DNA from: Lepidurus packardi
Lineage: Eukaryota; Arthropoda; Branchiopoda; Notostraca; Triopsidae
NCBI GenBank assembly: GCA_023053545.1
Contig: JAKZAN010000006.1
Span: forward strand, 12,221,412-12,285,411
DNA: 64,000 bases
Reading direction: 5' to 3'
Shown: in pieces, positions 12,243 through 22,254 of the stretch
Position numbering within the stretch: the stretch's first letter is position 1
Layout: each line of letters starts with the position of its first letter
Translations under genes and position numbers: made by a program
The notes under the pieces: model-generated
What the model was told of the DNA's origin: nothing
What the model saw: only the letters and a program-made list of their open reading frames with translations
Databases searched by the model: none

Positions 12243-12388
12243 CTCAAGAACAGGGCTGAACATTGCAGCAGTCGCGGTGGACTCTATCGAAGCTTCCAGC
12301 TCCACAAGGTCAGCGCCAGGAAGTACTGGCTCCGACTCTGAAGCTGGAGCCTGAACGGGCGTGGCAATTCTGGGGGTCACCATCGGTA
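12243..12388 (-). CDS. Candidate internal exon, Pro/Ala/Glu-rich
   Basis: Starts after a TTTCTTAG acceptor at 12388 and ends at a GAG|GTAGAT donor (12242). It encodes MVTPRIATPVQAPASESEP and then VLPGADLVELEASIEST, a low-complexity N-terminal-type sequence. The same orientation, codon use and spacing as the flanking exons support one transcription unit. Confidence 0.4.
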
Positions 12389-12493
12389 CTAAGAAACTAT
12401 GTAATGCCAGGGCTTTTAGTGAAGCTTATCTTTTAAACTCTTGGTAATAATAATAGTAATAAAAGAATACGCAAGGGCATACGTCAAAGTTGT

Positions 12494-12663
12494 GCCAACG
12501 TCAAAATCGGAGCGCAATGGGGGTAACATCGATCAGTGGCTCCTGCGTAGGATGGGCAGCAGCAGGAGGTTCCTGGGCGACTAGCGTTTCTGCGCGCGGA
12601 AGCTGGGACTCTGGCGTAGTGGGTTTGGTAACCGTCGCTGGGGCAGTAGAGGCACGGGTTACC
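12494..12663 (-). CDS. Candidate internal exon, Pro/Thr-rich
   Basis: After a TTTAACAG acceptor (exon from 12663) the minus strand is open: VTRASTAPATVTKPTTPESQ and then LPRAETLVAQEPPAAAH, to a TGA near 12494. The composition matches the neighbouring exons. A clear donor is not seen, so the 3' boundary is uncertain. Confidence 0.35.
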
Positions 12664-12740
12664 CTGTTAAAGAGGGATTGGTACGAATGTAAAGGTCTAC
12701 GTATTGCAAAAACAAACTTTAATTTGGTGGTTCAACTTAC

Positions 12741-13015
12741 TTCCTAGTGACAGCTACATTCGTCGCAGGGACGACACTCGGACGCTTTTGAGGCGACGGC
12801 TTCAAAAACTTGTCCGGCGCAGGCTCCATGGTCCCCGCCATGGAGAGCTTGCTGGGGCTGGCAGCCAGAGCTCTAGGGGCACAAACTACCAGGAGAATAG
12901 CAGTGGCGGTCGGGGCTGGAATCTTTAATGGCAACGGTGGAACTGGAGCACCGGAGCCAGGTGACGCCGCCGCCGAAAGCGTTCCAGATCTTCGGGAAGT
13001 AGACGCAGCTCCCGA
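12741..13015 (-). CDS. Candidate internal exon, Ala/Pro/Ser-rich
   Basis: Open minus-strand frame bounded by an acceptor TTTGCTAG (13015) and a consensus donor GTAAGT (12740-12735). It encodes a low-complexity peptide (SGAASTSRRSGTLSAAAS...). It belongs with the exons at 10856-12663 by orientation and splice-site spacing. No domain is visible. Confidence 0.4.
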
Positions 13016-13141
13016 CTAGCAAATGCATTAAGTATCAAGCAAATGTATCAAGCGTTTGGATACGGCATAGACGAACAATTTCGAGTGGAATAAATGAACC
13101 TTCGAGGGATTACTAACCGATTACTCATCCTTATCATTTCC

Positions 13142-13294
13142 TTAACGCATTGGACACTTGGCAATTGCTGCAAAGCGACGCCCCCACGGAAAAGTCTTTG
13201 ACGGGCGCTGTCCTTTCGCAAATTGAAAATTCCCAGCAAGATACTGGCGCAAACGATCCCCCCATACCTTGTCGGGCAAGGCTTCCTTAGGCAT
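13142..13294 (-). CDS. Candidate first exon / 50-aa open frame next to the gypsy-1 insertion
   Basis: ATG at 13294 opens a 50-residue frame with a natural-looking amphipathic composition: MPKEALPDKVWGDRLRQYLA, then GNFQFAKGQRPSKTFPWGRR. It is the most upstream piece of the minus-strand gene on this side of gypsy-1, whose left LTR begins only 25 bp away at 13319. The gene's promoter side is therefore beyond 18480 or lost. Whether it splices near its end (GTTAAG) or stops at TAA is not clear. Confidence 0.35.
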   Translation of the reverse strand: MPKEALPDKVWGDRLRQYLAGNFQFAKGQRPSKTFPWGRRFAAIAKCPMR

Positions 13295-13318
13295 GATGCC
13301 ACAATAAAGCCTGCCAGG

Positions 13319-13675
13319 TGTTATGTACCCCGGTACATGTGCACTAGTAAGCGCTAGGCTTGGGATAAACGGGCACCAGTTTTCCCTTGTTTTGTTTTGT
13401 ATTACCTTGTTTGTACGATGTCAACCCCCGAGGTAGAAAAGTGAGTTGAGTTCGGGAGTGGTGAATCCAAGGGAGAGAGAAGAGAAAGAGTGGTCTTAGA
13501 GAACAGAGGTTTTGTCAAGTGAGCAAAAGAGATAGGCGTGCCCGTGAAATCAACCCCCCATTGTTAAGTATCATTTACACTGTCATTGTTGTAACATCGA
13601 CAGTTGAGGTGTTGAATACAGTACGTATTTTTTCCCCTCGTTCTTCGTGTCAAACGTGCATTTACTCCCATAACA
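13319..13675 (+). repeat. gypsy-1 5' LTR
   Basis: 357 bp, TGTTAT...ATAACA, no difference seen from the 3' copy. Left flank CAGG. Confidence 0.93.
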
Positions 13676-13804
13676 TTCAGCGGTGGGATCCCGAGCAGCC
13701 GGGGATACCTTGCCACGTAGCCAGCCCAGCGAGTACGTCTACGTCAGCGTGACACAAGAAGCGAGTTCAATCTGGATCGGGAAGAAGTGGACGTCGGGTT
13801 GGGA

Positions 13805-16738
13805 ATGGCTAACGCTAATGCGAGGGCACTGGTGCATCCGCCAACCTTCAATGGAACCGGAGATTTCGGCCAGTTCCTCGCACGTTTTCACCGGGTAGCG
13901 GTAGCTAACAGCTGGACGGACAACATGTGCCGACGTATATTGCCTGCTTTGCTGGAAGGACCAGCAGGGATGGCTGTGGATGGCCTGGAGCCATTTCCGG
14001 ATACTATCGACGGGTTGGAGGCCGCTCTGAGGGGTATTTTCTCGCCGGTGGAAGCACAGCGTTTATACTTGGCAGAATTTTACGACCGAACGCTCTTGCG
14101 GGAGGAGATGCCGCACGTTTACGCAACGGACCTCAAGCGACTGTTTAGAGCAGCCAATCCCGAAATCAAGGAGGAGGCAACGGTTGAGAAGTTCGTAATG
14201 GAACAATTTATTAAGGGTCTGCCAGTGAAGTGGCGCGCTGCTTTCTACGACGCCCAAATTAGCAACCTGTCCGGGCTGGTAGCGAAAGTGAATATTTGGC
14301 GAATGTCCCGACAATTAGCGCGGCAGTCTGAGAGGAAGAGTTCGGTTAACCGGAAGACGGTGAGTCAAGATGACCCGAAGGGTGGTACGCAAGACGGGCG
14401 CGGAGGTGACCAGAAGATGGCTAGTGGTCCGGCTAAGTATTCCAGCGGTATCAAGCGCATTACCTGCTACGCCTGCAAGCAAACGGGGCACGTCAAGCGT
14501 GAGTGCAAGGTTCGTTGTGGTTCCTGTGGGTTGAAGGGGCACGTCACGGCCGATTGTCGTACAAAGTGCCGGGTATGCAACCAAGTCGGACACGTGCGGG
14601 CCAATTGCAAAAGCCAGAGCGGCGACCCCAGGGCATCATCGAGCGCGTCAGGCGGAGCTGTGACGAGTCGGCGTCTCCCCACCGATGCTTGCTACGTCGT
14701 GCATGCTCTGGCGGGTGGACTACCTTGCAACGCGGTAATCGACAGTGGGAGCGAAGAGTCGCTGATGGGCCTTCATCTTGCAGATAGAATTCCCGGACTT
14801 CGGGTACGCGACACAAGTCATCGGGTGACAACGGCGGATCGAAGTCAGGAGTTGCGGACCGATGGCGTTACGCGAGTGGCCTTGCGGGTGGGAAGCGGCG
14901 AGACTACCGACGTGGACTTGATCTTGGCCAGCTGTACCGACGATTTGATCCTGGGTATGGACTACCTTCGTCTTGCTTCTGCGAAGATCGACTTTGCATC
15001 CAATCGAGTCGAACTGTTCGGAGTTCGTCTAAGCCCCAGCGATTTCCGCGGCGCGGTTAGGGTTCGCGAGTTAACCGTCATCGAGCCGGGCACGGAAGCT
15101 TTGGTGCCCGCGACTGTGAGAAGGCCGTTCAGCACCCGCCGCCTAACCACCTCAGAAGTATTGCTCGTGGAGCCAAGCCGAAGAGCGGGCGGTAAAGGCC
15201 TGTTGATGGGGCGTGCCTGCATTGCGGAAGGGGCCGAAGTTATTTCTGTACGCCTGCTCAACGTGTCGTCAGAGCCGTTGGAAATTGGGCCAGAGGAAGA
15301 TGTGGGAGAGGTTAGCATCGGCGAGTTGGTGGAGGATATGCTGCCCCCTGTGGAGAGCGACAAGATCAGGAGCGACGTGGGGTCGATAACTTTGGACCAC
15401 TTGGAGGGTGCCCGAAGAGAGCAGGTTCGCAAGATGCTGTCGCGATTTGAGGATGTGTTCTCGTATGATGGCAAGATCGGGCGGGTAACAGACGTCGAGC
15501 ACCTGATCGAGACAAATGGACCACCCATTAAGCAGCGGGCGTATCGTACTCCAATCCACCTAAGGGACGTGGTGCGGGAGCAGGTAGGCAGCATGCTGGC
15601 TAGCAACGTCATCGAGACAAGCGCATCACCGTGGGCGAGCCCGATCGTCCTCGTGAAGAAGAAAGACGGGTCATACCGTTTCTGCGTGGATTTTCGGCGA
15701 GTGAATGCGGTTACGAAAAAGGATAGCTATCCACTTCCGCGCATGGATGACTTGCTGGCGGCTGTTGGTAAGGCCCAGTGGTTCACTAGTTTGGATCAGC
15801 GGTCGGGCTATTGGCAAATCCCCATGGAGGCCGGATCGAAGGAAGTGACGGCATTTACGACGGGCGAGGATTTATTCCAATTCACCGTCTTACCCTTTGG
15901 CTTAACCAACGCGTCAGGCACATTCCAACGCCTGATGGATTATCTCATGGGAGGCTTACGCTGGAAGTCAGTCCTCATATACCTTGATGATGTGCTTATA
16001 TTCAGCTCCAGTTTCGAGCAACACGTTACGGACGTGGAGGAGGTTTTGCAGCGCATCAGGAATGGCGGGTTGAAGCTTAACCCTGGAAAGTGCCAATTCT
16101 TCACGCGAGAGGCTGCGTTTTTGGGCCATATCATCAGCGCCGGTGGTTTGAAGCCTTCTCTTGACAAAGTGGCAGCCATAGCCAGTTGGCCCACTCCAGG
16201 CTGCGTACGAGACATTCGAAGATTTTTGGGCTTGAGCGGGTACTACCGCCATTTCATACCCAACTTTGCATCGATGGCAGCACCCCTCGTCAACTTGACC
16301 CGTAAGGAAACCCCTTGGCGGTGGTCAGGGAAGGAAGCATGTGCTTTCAACCAGCTTCGTGACGCCTTGTCGCGAGAGCCAGTTTTGAGGAGCGTCGATC
16401 CTGAGCGTCCGTTCTGGCTCACTACCGATGCGAGCAAGGGAGGCTGGGGAGTGGTGTTGTCCCAAAAAGATGAAGCCGAGCGGGAGTATGCGGTGTCTTT
16501 CGCATCTGGATTGTGGAAGCCTGCCGAGCAAAATTATAGCGTCACAGAGCAAGAAATGTTGGCCCTAATTAAAGGCGTCGCAAAATACAAACATTACTTA
16601 TTGGGGCGCGAGTTTACGGTGGTGACAGATCACCAGGCATTGAGATACTGGAAAACGATGAGTCTGGATTCTCCTCGTTGGGTACGTAACAGGACAAGCC
16701 ACCGTCGAAGGAGTTGGAGTTTTATTTGGGGGAGCTAA
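13805..16738 (+). pseudogene. gypsy-1 Gag-protease-RT with truncated RNase H
   Basis: ATG at 13805 (MANANARALVHPP). Gag ends in three CCHC knuckles (CYACKQTGHVKREC, CGSCGLKGHVTADC, CRVCNQVGHVRANC; residues about 219-270). The protease has IDSGSEESL (about 312), and RT has FCVDFRRVN, LPFGLTNASG and YLDD (about 725). RNase H starts well (LTTDASKGGWG, YSVTEQEMLA, VTDHQALRYW) but after DSPRWVR the frame enters unrelated codons and stops at 16738. The normal RNase H end with its ADALSR-type tail is missing. The frame change together with the missing segment indicates an internal deletion at about 16685-16700, not a simple one-base shift. Confidence 0.9.
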
Positions 16739-18072
16739 AGAAATACGCCGTGCAGGATGGAGTCGTAGTGCGTAGTTCAGCAGGCGAATCAAGGCTAAAC
16801 CGGCCTCAGCTGTTGGTTCCACCAGAAGCGCGTGCGGAGATCCTGCGGCTAGCGCACGACGCGCCGACCGCGGCGCACCTGGGAATCGGGAAGACATTGT
16901 CTAGGATTACCCCTCACTATTTCTGGTGCGATCTGAAGAAGGATGTACGCGCTTACGTGCGAGGGTGCGCACCGTGTCTTCGCGTAAAGCCAAACCTCAA
17001 ACCGGCGTCAGAGAGTCGTGGCACCATTCCCATTTTGGGTGAAGTTTTTCGCCAGATCTCGATGGACATTTTGTCCGTTCCACGGAGCGAGAGCGGCAGC
17101 CGTTACGTCCTAGTTGTATCCGACCTCTTTAGCAAATGGGTGGAGACGTACGCCTTAGAAGACCAGACTGCAGAGACCGTAGCGGATTGCCTGTTGGAGT
17201 ACATCTGCCGTTATGGTGTCCCAAGAACTATCCTCACGTACCAGGGGACCAATTTCGAATCGAAGTTGGTCAAGAGTATCTGCCATCGGTTAGGGATCAA
17301 GAAAATTCGTACGACTCCCTACCACCCTGCTTGCAATGGGCAGACAGAGCGGTTTAACCGGACGCTCTGCGAGATGCTAGCGCAATACGTCAACCGGCGG
17401 CAGACTGATTGGGATCAATGGCTCCCCGTAGTCACGCTCGCGTATCGGACAGCTGAGCACAGTACGACGAAGTTCAGCCCATTCGAGCTGGTATTCGGGA
17501 ACGTGTGTCGCACTCCAGTTGTGACGGAGATGGAGTTGGAGTTGAGCGAGGAGGAGGACGCACAACCTCCGCTAGCCAGCGTCGAGTATCTGCGGGCCTT
17601 GAAGGATATCCTCGAATGGTATCGTGCTCGAGCCAGGGATGAATTGGGGCGGTATGGCGAGAAGATGCAACAGGATCCCGTCCCTCGTCATATGGTGAGC
17701 GATTTGGTATTCCGGAAGGTTGGCCAAGTCCCGCGTGGAACGTCGCCAAAGTTGGCCGCGCGTTTTGAAGGGCCGTATGAAGTAGTAGAAGCCAGCCCGC
17801 CTAACTACGTCATCCAGAAGGGGCGTGCTAAGAAGCGGATCCACGGGTCCAACTTACGCGGGGTCAAGGCAGCCGAGCTGAGAAGAGCACCATCGCCGGC
17901 GTACAGTTTGGATGGATCTTCAGGTATTCCCCTCGGCAATTCAGACACGGAAGAGCCCGAGCCACCCTTAGTGGAGGCAGACCTAGACGCCGCAATCTCT
18001 GCTGAAGATGGACGCATAACACGCCATGGGCGTCGCGTTAAGCAGCCGGCGTGGTTGAGGGATTATTGTTGA
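16690..18072 (+). pseudogene. gypsy-1 integrase with mutated catalytic Asp
   Basis: This frame is shifted relative to the upstream ORF and resumes at KELEFYLGELKKYAVQ. The HHCC zinc domain is present (HDAPTAAHLGIGK ... CAPCLRV). The DDE core has the first Asp (SMDILSV) and the Glu (NGQTERFNR), but the second motif reads LTYQGTNF where gypsy integrases have T-D-Q/N-G; the codon at about 17248-17250 is TAC. This removes an essential metal ligand. The C-terminal part (GRITRHGRRVKQPAWLRDY) is of the usual gypsy tail type and ends at TGA 18070-18072. There is no envelope gene. Confidence 0.88.
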
Positions 18073-18123
18073 GTCATTTGGAATTTATTATTGTTTCGGG
18101 GCTTGTGTTTAAGCGGTGGAGGA

Positions 18124-18480
18124 TGTTATGTACCCCGGTACATGTGCACTAGTAAGCGCTAGGCTTGGGATAAACGGGCACCAGTTTTCCCTTGTTTTGT
18201 TTTGTATTACCTTGTTTGTACGATGTCAACCCCCGAGGTAGAAAAGTGAGTTGAGTTCGGGAGTGGTGAATCCAAGGGAGAGAGAAGAGAAAGAGTGGTC
18301 TTAGAGAACAGAGGTTTTGTCAAGTGAGCAAAAGAGATAGGCGTGCCCGTGAAATCAACCCCCCATTGTTAAGTATCATTTACACTGTCATTGTTGTAAC
18401 ATCGACAGTTGAGGTGTTGAATACAGTACGTATTTTTTCCCCTCGTTCTTCGTGTCAAACGTGCATTTACTCCCATAACA
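18124..18480 (+). repeat. gypsy-1 3' LTR
   Basis: 357 bp, same sequence as 13319-13675. Right flank CAGG (18481-18484). Preceded by the purine tract at 18115-18123. Confidence 0.93.
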
Positions 18481-18573
18481 CAGGATAAAAAAAAATGAGT
18501 TTATCCAAGTGAATCTCACAACACAATCCATTATTCAATGTGATTTTTTCTTTTACCTTAACGTCAGCAAAAC

Positions 18574-18730
18574 TTGTTAAAGATCAAACTACGGCACACA
18601 AACGAACCACTAGAACGAACAGATAAACAAAACGAAAACGTAAACTTGAAATTTCGCAAAAAAGAGCAAAGGTTGAAAGCTTCCAAACAGCATGAAAGAT
18701 GGTTGGGAACTGAAGTTGAAACAAAGCGGT
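18574..18730 (+). repeat. Copy A of a ~155-bp direct repeat
   Basis: Closely matches 19910-20066 (shared AAACGTAAACTTGAAAT, CAAAGGTTGAAAGCTTCC, AAACAGCATGAAAGATGG). Both copies are open on the plus strand (EQRLKASKQHERWLGTEVET), so it could be part of an exon duplicated with its surroundings. I do not recognise the protein. Confidence 0.7.
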
Positions 18731-18734
18731 ACCC

Positions 18735-19465
18735 ATCCTTATCAGTGCTTCCACTTCTTCAAATACAGTACCTCTAGATTCACTTGCAATGTAAAAATTA
18801 TATGTAAGTAAATTGCTCACTAGATGGCGTCTTAGACGCTACAAGATTCAGGAAACTGTTTGGCGCACAATTTGAAAACGTACTAATTTCACCAAAATAG
18901 TTCCAATCTATAATCAGCGTATTTTTATTGCTCAATCCTCAAAAAACATTATGGAAGTTGATAGCGAACGCTGCTTACATCTTATTCGAACAAGTTTAGG
19001 GCAGATTTATTACGAAAAACCAAGCAAAAAAGAACACCGTGATATTTATATTTGTATCTTGAATTTGGTCATTCTCGAATTACGGCGACCACAACGTAAA
19101 CTGACCCTAGTGATGATCACAGATAATTGGGCCGACTTAAAAGTTAATGAAGTGAGATTCAATTGGGTTCATTGGACAAAAACATTTGATAGATCAATTG
19201 CACAAGGAACATAACGCAGGATGGAACATAAGGAACGAACATGAGATGAGATTCAAATAGGTTGTCTAAATTAAGTCCTTTGACATTCCATGGCTGCATA
19301 AGGCAATTATACAAAAAGGAGATTAACCTGGGTTGAGTGAACAGAAACAGCTGACGTAGCTGCACAATGCACATTTTTCAAGGCAATAAATGAGATCCAA
19401 CTGGATTGACTGGATTACAACCTAAGGCACATCGTAAACATAAATTAGACATAAATTAGGACTGA
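18735..19465. other. No recognised gene
   Basis: AT-rich, with stop codons in all frames except short stretches. It probably belongs to the decayed hAT that ends at 19466. Confidence 0.4.
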
Positions 19466-19891
19466 TTATTGACTACAAATACGAGAATGATCATCAACGG
19501 ATTTATTGGCACTTACAGAAATAACGGCATCAATCATTCCTTGAGGGAAGTTTGATCCAGTTTCGCGATCAGAATTTAGTTTGAACCATTCGCGACACTG
19601 GAGCAAACTTGAAAGCGTAATATTGGGTAAGCAATTGCGTTGCTTATTTTTTACCAATTTCATCTGGCTGAATATTCGCTCTACAGCAACATTGCTGAAC
19701 GGTAGAGAGAATGTGTACTCAATCACTCTGCAAAGATTGGGAAACTTCGTTTCAACTTGCTTTTGAACCACCTGCCAGTAGTGCAGTGGATTCACTTCGC
19801 AAAAACTATTCTCCGTTACATCGGTACCAAAACATTCGCATGCAATGTTGATATGCTCACGATATTCGATCATGAGGGCATTTTCATCCAC
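19466..19891 (-). pseudogene. hAT transposase C-terminal fragment
   Basis: A 141-codon minus-strand frame with the hAT dimerisation signature: HYWQVVQKQVETKFPNL, then LPFSNVAVERIFSQMKLVKN, where Glu in VERIFS is the third catalytic residue. The zinc-finger and first two catalytic blocks are not found nearby, so this is a 3' remnant. It lies between the two copies of the 155-bp direct repeat (18574 and 19910), which may have mediated rearrangement. Confidence 0.75.
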
Positions 19892-19909
19892 CTAGCTACT
19901 CAAGGAGGC

Positions 19910-20066
19910 CACACAAACGAACGAACAAAAACGAACACACAAACGAACAAATAAACAAAAGGAAAACGTAAACTTGAAATATCGCAAAAGAGAGCAAAGG
20001 TTGAAAGCTTCCAAACAGCATGAAAGATGGTTGGGAACTGAAGTTGAAACAACGCGGCACCCATCC
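19910..20066 (+). repeat. Copy B of the ~155-bp direct repeat
   Basis: Partner of 18574-18730. The plus-strand frame continues past the repeat into a charged segment (RATVLTERARKRTAREVEEE) to 20384. No known family is recognised. Confidence 0.65.
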
Positions 20067-21108
20067 TTATATCGTGCAACAGTTTTGACAGAACGGGCCC
20101 GTAAAAGAACGGCAAGGGAGGTGGAGGAGGAGAAAAAAAAACTTGGTCTCGAAAACCCCAAGCCAGCCAGCGTTTCTGAAAACCGTTGGAAGAAGCCTCA
20201 TGGGGAAAAAAACGTTGTCGATACTAAAAGCCAAGCGCCAGAATTTTCGCAAAGGGTATGCGTGAAAAAATATGGTTTACAAGTCTACCGGGAATTGAAT
20301 GCCTCTCTCTCCCCCCCCCCCCCCCCAAAAAAAAAAGAAAATAAAGGAGACCACCGTTTAGCGTCAACGGCCAGATTGCGATGAGCTTGCTTCGAAAGTG
20401 ACTTTGGTGCACCGACAGTTGACACATGCATAAACCCGTGATTTATGCCTCCATGCCCTACCCTCGGCTTTTTAATGGAGGAATGTCTGTATTTCTTTTC
20501 TGTGTCCCACCTGGTCGTTCTTTTTGACTAATTAAAATAAAAATTTAGGTCTCGTTTACTAATTGAGGGCAACACCCATGTCGCACCTTTGTGCACAAAA
20601 TACTTTTTTTCCTTCTTGACAAATCGAAAGAACGGATTCACTTCCAGAGACCTGGGGTCAATCTACACAGTCAAAGCTAGGGGAAACACGCTAAGAAGGC
20701 TTTATTGTCTGCAGCTGCCATTCGGAAACAGCAAATGAGAAAAAGATTCCAAAGGATTCAAAAATGTGACAAAGATTCAACCGACAGAATGAAACAGCCA
20801 AAATGAAAAAAGAGTGTGAATCAGTTGATTCCCAAGGACGCCTCGAAAACGGGAGCCTACTGCTCCAGAGAAAGTAGACAAAGGCGTGTTTTCTCACAAG
20901 TTTGTCTTTATTTCAAACGAATGGGCATGCATTCTCCCACAGTCCCATATGTTTGCATACCTGGCATGAAAAGGGGGTGCTCATTGCACGTTTTCCCAAC
21001 TCTGGACTGATTGCCGCGATTGGGCCAAAAATCCGCTCTCCCGCGCTTCGTTTCGTCGCTTTCGGACGTCCCGCATCGGAGAGCCGGGCAAGTGCGTAAG
21101 AAGACCGC
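20067..21108. other. No gene; homopolymer tract
   Basis: Contains a C14-type run followed by about ten A (20314-20338), prone to sequencing error, and short frames only. A BEL relic begins near 21109. Confidence 0.4.
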
Positions 21109-22150
21109 GTGGGAGCGCCAGCTCGGCAAGGTCGGTTGAGCGGGTTGAAGGCGTCCGGAGTCGAGGAGAGGGGAGAGGCACCGATGTTAATGACGACGCG
21201 GTTCAGTCCATTGCCGCTAGATGTGCGGACTGTCCGAATGTTCCAAATGGTGTTCCAAATGGTTCCAAATGGTGTTCCAAATGGTTCCAAATCGTGGTCC
21301 AAATGTTCCAAATGTTTCAATTGTTCGAAATGTTCCAAATGGACCGAAGCGTATGGGGACAAAAGAGATCAAGCCGACGAGGCGAAAGCTCAAGCGTGGA
21401 TCCGTCAATTGGACGACGCTACCAACAATTGCTATGTCCAAATCGACGCCTATTTCCAGTCCCGTGCTAACGATGCCTCGTCTGCCTATTCCCGAAGCAC
21501 GGTGGTGTCAACACGACGTAGTAGCCTTCTCGAAGCTGAAAGGCAAAGGCGCGAGACGGAACTTCGTATGCGCCAAGCTGAGCAAGAGGTCGAGGAAAGT
21601 GCTCAGGACATTCGAGCCCTAAAGGCATTGGAAGCCGACGCAGAGGAAAGAAGACTTCGAATTGAGCAGCAGCGACGACGACGAGAACTTTCGAATCCAC
21701 TGGAGAGGGAAGCCTTGCAAGTTGCCCACCTACGTCACGAAATGGAAGAGGATGAAAACGGGATCAGCCAGATCGACGAAGTACCGATACCTTCATCTGC
21801 GGCTACACGTCAACTGCAGATCGTTAATTCGCAGTCCCGAGCTCGACAGGAACGGCACTTTTCGGAACGCTCCTCATGCTGCGACGTTGCAGCAGCATTA
21901 CGTTCAAAGCGTTAGTGGTGTCGCCCCTACACCTTTTCCACCCACTACGGAGAACCTCCGTAGACGTATAGCCGATCAACTGCCCCCAGCCCTCTCCACC
22001 TCGAACCCGGTCAGTAACGTTATCTACCCCACGGCCACGGACCCACGAAATGGAGCCGACCGACCAACCATGACCAGTTTTGCGAGCGATCAATCTCCTC
22101 CACGATGTTCTGCGTGGCCACGAAATGTGCCGGCCACCAACCCGATCTAA
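21109..22150 (+). pseudogene. BEL-2 Gag N-terminal part
   Basis: Open frame 21109-21915 overlapped by 21662-22150 in another frame. Contains DDATNNCYVQIDAYFQSR and a long Arg/Glu/Gln-rich coiled coil (ERQRRETELRMRQAEQEVEE). The same arrangement occurs in the other BEL relic at 32943-33329 (DEYLQSRAGEPAFS ... RSSRLQVAELQRAV), confirming the family. A tandem GTTCCAAATG array sits at its start. Confidence 0.7.
21238..21345 (+). repeat. Tandem GTTCCAAATGGT-type repeat inside BEL-2 Gag
   Basis: About nine to ten degenerate copies of a 10-12-bp GTTCCAAATG unit, read as a Met/Phe/Gln/Lys/Cys-rich low-complexity peptide in the Gag frame. Confidence 0.75.
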
Positions 22151-22254
22151 ACTGAATCGCCAGACGCCTGGATAGCACAACTGGGGAAGCAACACTTACA
22201 AAACCCGTCCATTCCCTCGACGCTAGCCTATTCGTCATGGCTTTCCGGCATTAT

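Larger units (their letters stand above)
13319..18480 (+). mobile_element. Ty3/gypsy LTR retrotransposon, internally deleted (gypsy-1)
   Basis: Bounded by 357-bp LTRs (13319-13675, 18124-18480) with TGTTAT...ATAACA ends that look identical by eye, and flanked by a 4-bp target duplication CAGG (13315-13318 and 18481-18484), as expected for gypsy integrases. A purine tract GGTGGAGGA precedes the 3' LTR, and a likely primer site follows the 5' LTR (TGGGATCCCGAGC, about 13684). The coding region is a Gag-Pol with protease, RT, partial RNase H and integrase. Part of RNase H is deleted and one integrase catalytic Asp is replaced, so this copy cannot have moved itself in its present form. Confidence 0.95.

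Noticed and set aside
14962-15612. 216-codon minus-strand frame inside gypsy-1
   Set aside because: Antisense to the gypsy-1 protease-RT region, Ser/Thr-rich shadow without domains.
20314-20338. C-run/A-run as a retroposon tail
   Set aside because: No target duplication or retroposed body was identified next to it.
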